Under the pieces are notes generated by a model. It ran no database searches, was not told the origin of the DNA, and saw only the letters and a list, made by a program, of their open reading frames with translations. From contig JAPVLO010000001.1 of assembly GCA_027257055.1 (NCBI GenBank), forward strand, positions 11,307,501-11,371,500: a stretch of 64,000 nucleotides of DNA, read 5' to 3'. Source of the DNA: Cephalopachus bancanus (Eukaryota > Chordata > Mammalia > Primates > Tarsiidae). Of the stretch, positions 60,912 to 64,000 are shown piece by piece (position 1 is the stretch's first letter; each line of letters starts with the position of its first letter). The translations under genes were made by a program, and so were the position numbers.

Positions 60912-60964
<53 letters not shown>
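60891..60964 (+). repeat. Alternating purine-pyrimidine tract with (CA)n
   Basis: GTGTGCACGCGC, one AG break, GCGCGCGTGCGCGC and then a pure CA run to 60964. GC-rich alternation joined to CA repeats is the classic Z-DNA-prone composition. Confidence 0.97.
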
Positions 60965-60969
<5 letters not shown>

Positions 60970-61689
60970 CAGTGGGTCCCAAATTTCACTTCAATGTTTT
61001 CTATATATCATATTGCTTAAGAAAATACACACAAAAAGGAAACAGCTGAATCACATACATCTGAAGAGTTTTTAAAAGGGCTCTATGGTGATTCTAATTT
61101 TCTTCATTTCAAAAAATATATTCCAAATTGTATTAAAAATGCCTACTGTCAATACTGAGTCTGTGTTCTACAGTTGTGTGTTTGTATTTTTGTGGGATGT
61201 GTCACTGTCATGGCGGTCACGGTCATTCATCCTGGAAAGGCACTGACATTCAGAGACACTGAGTGAACCAAATAGGACTGTAGCCCAAACTGTGCATTTG
61301 TCATTGCACTCAGCACAGTGACCTAATAATACTGGGAGCTGCTCCTGAGAATCTTCTAAGACCAAAAAAAAGTTATTCAAAAGTTCATAAAGATGAGTTC
61401 AGGAGGCAGAAATTAATTGTTCCAAAATATTGCAGAAAATCCATGGTTAAATCTGCAAATAAAACATGGGTCTTTTCTTTACTAGATCAGCATTCCAATA
61501 TGCTAAAATTTGTTTTTAAATATAGTATTCCATATTTCTTGAAAGAAAAAGTCTATATAATCATACAACAAGAAAATTGTGCTTATTTTCATAGTAAGAG
61601 TATAACTAAATCATTCTTTACAGTTGCCTGTGGCTTAAGATGTGACCTGAACTGGATTTGATTTGGAGAAGTTGAGATTGTAGAAGACA
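60965..61689. other. Unassigned sequence
   Basis: No gene or confident repeat. Confidence 0.45.
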
Positions 61690-62115
61690 GCTGGTAATGG
61701 TTTATTTTATGTGTGAACCAGACTGAGAATAAAGAAGATCATCCTCACCATTGCCAGTGGGCATCTTTCAATTTTCTGAAGGCCTGAACAGAACAAAAAG
61801 GCAGAAGATGAACACATTTGCTCTCCTCTTGAGGTGTGATATCCATCTTCTCCTGCTCTTGATCATCAGTGCTCCTGGTTCTTGGGCTTTCGGACTCAGA
61901 CTGAAACCACACCACTGGCTCAGTACTTTTAGGTCAGTCAAGGAACTCAGACTGAAATAAGACCAGGACTTTCCCGGGCCTTTAGCATGCAGGCAGAGGG
62001 TTGTGGGACTTCTCAGCCTCCAACATTGCATTAGTCAATTCTTTGTAGTCATTCTCTTTCTATATATGTATATAACTTGTTGGTTTTTGTCTCTTTGTAG
62101 AACCCTGATGAATAC
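61690..62115 (+). mobile_element. Probable ancient LTR-type repeat
   Basis: It shows segments of a familiar old mammalian repeat in order: AAGGCCTGAACAGAACAAAA, TGGGACTTCTCAGCCTCCAA, TCTCTTTCTATATATGTATA and TAGAACCCTGATGAATACAC. The ending resembles ERVL/MaLR LTR ends. The family is not assigned. Confidence 0.5.
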
Positions 62116-62798
62116 ACACCCCATGTGGAGGAGACATCCCCTGGGAAGGAGAATGCAGAAGCAATTCAGGAAGCCAGGGAGAAAAGGGCTGTGTTCAAAA
62201 AGCAGCCAATAGTTCTGAAGAAGGGCTGGTAGAGAAAGCTTTCGCGAGCAACTCCCAAAGTTCGCATAGAGTAAAAGGGAGTGGGAGAGGGAAAACAGTG
62301 CAGAGAAGAAGTAAACCTCTAATTGCTTATGTATTTTGCCTCATGAAAACGACAAAAACCAAACAACTTACGGCAGCTACCAAAAATACAAAAAGTACAA
62401 TAAAATCTAAGAATAAAGGAAGAAATACTGAGAGAGAAAATAGGTACAAGAGAAATAAGATGAAATCAAGAGAAAAATAAAACTCCAATAATATGTCATT
62501 TATTTCTATGTGAACTCCCTAGATCTAAAGTAAAGAAGGAAACATAATCAGATAGTGGTCATAGGGTCTGTATAGGTGAAATACAGTGTCTGTGTGTGTC
62601 ATCCTGTCATTCAGGAAAGGAGTAGCTATTCATCATGACAGAAGTTTCTTCTCTAGGTCATTATAAGGGATCAAAGACTGTGTCATAAACCACATGTTCA
62701 ATATCAAGTCTATGCAACACTGCAAATCCTCAGGGCTGCTATTTGTATCCTATATTGATGTTCACTAATGGGAAACAGTTAAAATAAAAACAAAACTT
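62116..62798. other. Unassigned sequence
   Basis: No gene or confident repeat. The Lys-rich frame at 62298-62480 reflects A-rich composition. Confidence 0.45.
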
Positions 62799-63065
62799 GG
62801 CCGGGTGTGGTGGCTCACTCTTGAATCCCAGAAATTTGGGAGGCTGAGACTGGAGGATTGCTTGAGCCCAAGAGTCGGAGATCAGCCTGGCAAAATAGCG
62901 ACACCTCATCTCTACAAAAAAATAGCTGGGTATGGTGTGCACACTTGCAGTCCCAGCTGCTTGGGAGGCTGAGGTGGAAGGATTGTATGAGCCCATGATT
63001 TTTGCCCCACTGCACTCCAGCCTGGGTGACAGAGTGAGACACTAAGCTCAAAACAAACAAAAACT
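62799..63065 (+). mobile_element. Alu SINE (old, with deletion)
   Basis: A forward Alu, from GGCCGGGTGTGGTGGCTCAC to GTGAGACACTAAGCTCA and an A/C tail. The right monomer has lost part of the segment before CCACTGCACTCC. Confidence 0.93.
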
Positions 63066-64000
63066 AGATTTAACATACAATTTTTAAACAAAGTGAAAAG
63101 ATAATCATAATTTGAAATAGATCAATATTTGCAAAAAAAATAATAACGAGACTGTGCAGCAATGGAATTAACAGTGGCTCGTGTGTGATTGACTGAAGGA
63201 GGAGGTGAGTCAGAGGAATGAAGGGAAAGATCTTTCCAAGGTTCCCTCCCTAAAAACGAATGACGGAGAAACCATTAAGCAAATTAAGAACTACCGGGAA
63301 ATGACTAAATTATTTGAGATTAGGAACAAGTAGAGAGTGGGGGAAAACAGCGCAGTTTGGAAACACTGGGTTTGAAAAGCCAGTCGAACTTTCAAGCAGA
63401 GATGATCAAGTCTGTGGGTTTCTAGGGATATGCATTTGGAATTGGCAAAGGTATCTGCTGAAGACGATAAGGTCAAAAGTAGACTCCAAAGAAGCAAATA
63501 AGGAGGGGTGTCCTGCAAGATAGGCTGGGTTGGGGGGATGGTTTGGGATCCAGAGAGAGGAAAGAGAAACCACTGAAGAGAACTAAATACCCCGAGACAC
63601 ATCTGATGATTTTCATTCAAGAACACTGTAAATAAAACAGCAAAATAGATACTGAAATTATGTTCTATATTACAGTACTTAGAAGCATCTTCCTCACTCC
63701 AAGAATAAATACATTTTATGTTTTCTTTCAATATTCTTAATTTTATTTTTCACATTTAGTTTTTGAAAGAGCCTGAAATGTATTTTTAACACAGCAGGAA
63801 GTAGATTTAGACTGCATATTATTTTAAATGGGGAACCATTTCCCCCTCAAACTCTTTGATTATTAGCACATTTTTTCTGCTCCTGTCTTTATCATGGGGT
63901 AAATTCACACACGTACACTCCCCCACATACGTGCATACACATACACGCAGAGGTATGTGTACTCTCTGTTTCCCCACTTATCTATTGTTCTCTGCCGGAA
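63066..64000. other. Unassigned sequence with the longest open frame
   Basis: No recognised repeat. The longest open frame of the window (146 codons, reverse strand, 63291-63731) lies here. It has no recognisable domain, signal peptide or splice context. A CA-rich patch lies near 63905-63950. Confidence 0.4.

Noticed and set aside
61690..62115. A 5-prime exon with a splice acceptor at TCTCTTTGTAG (about 62101)
   Set aside because: The segment reads better as the end of an ancient LTR-type repeat, and the downstream frame is short and Lys-rich with no domain.

Overview
The window is nuclear DNA from a primate. It holds about twenty dimeric Alu elements, L1, L2 and MIR fragments, ancient MaLR/ERVL-type LTRs, mariner-type DNA transposon fossils and many dinucleotide microsatellites. 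The best-preserved Alus share one set of changes relative to the AluJ/S pattern of monkeys and apes: a left monomer with a perfect GCGGG-TTCGAGA-CCCGC stem-loop, a right monomer with TGGCCGGGAGCGGCCA, and a tail beginning ACTCCAACTC. No lorisiform tRNA-type SINEs and no typical lemur Alus are visible. I therefore infer a tarsier-like, non-simian primate. The lineage is an inference from the repeats, not a database match.

No protein-coding gene, exon with convincing splice context, rRNA, tRNA or CRISPR array could be supported. The open reading frames of 60 to 146 codons come from Alus, microsatellites, L1/mariner fossils or AT-rich DNA. The window is best described as intergenic or deep-intronic sequence. 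Nothing in it says which gene, if any, it lies in.

Layout. 1-8 kb: six Alus, a MaLR LTR, a long polypurine mirror tract (1950-2045) and a perfect 28-bp inverted repeat (3856-3920). 9-13 kb: two L1 3-prime fragments in opposite orientation and two Alus. 14-25 kb: several MIRs, two probable LTRs, an Alu fragment, a tandem 34-bp repeat and a 90-bp segment duplicated 2.1 kb apart. 25-30 kb: L2, a (CT)n(CA)n compound microsatellite, and an antisense L1 interrupted by two Alus. 32-35.5 kb: a near-consensus Alu, L2 pieces, and two L1 3-prime ends of one subfamily, the second with a 5-prime inversion. 36-41 kb: AT-rich DNA with MaLR LTRs and a MIR. 41-51 kb: Alus, an L1, a small TIR element bracketed by (CA)n, an LTR nested in an older repeat, and a deleted mariner element. 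51-64 kb: L1, L2, Alus, a 122-bp tandem duplication, a homeodomain-motif-rich block near 57.5 kb, a potential Z-DNA tract, and a closing unassigned segment.

The features do not form a pathway. They record successive insertion, nesting and local duplication. The most unusual signals are the tRNA T-arm-like hairpin in the young Alu subfamily, the perfect inverted repeat, the recent local duplications, the L1 inversion junction and the TIR element sitting inside a CA microsatellite.
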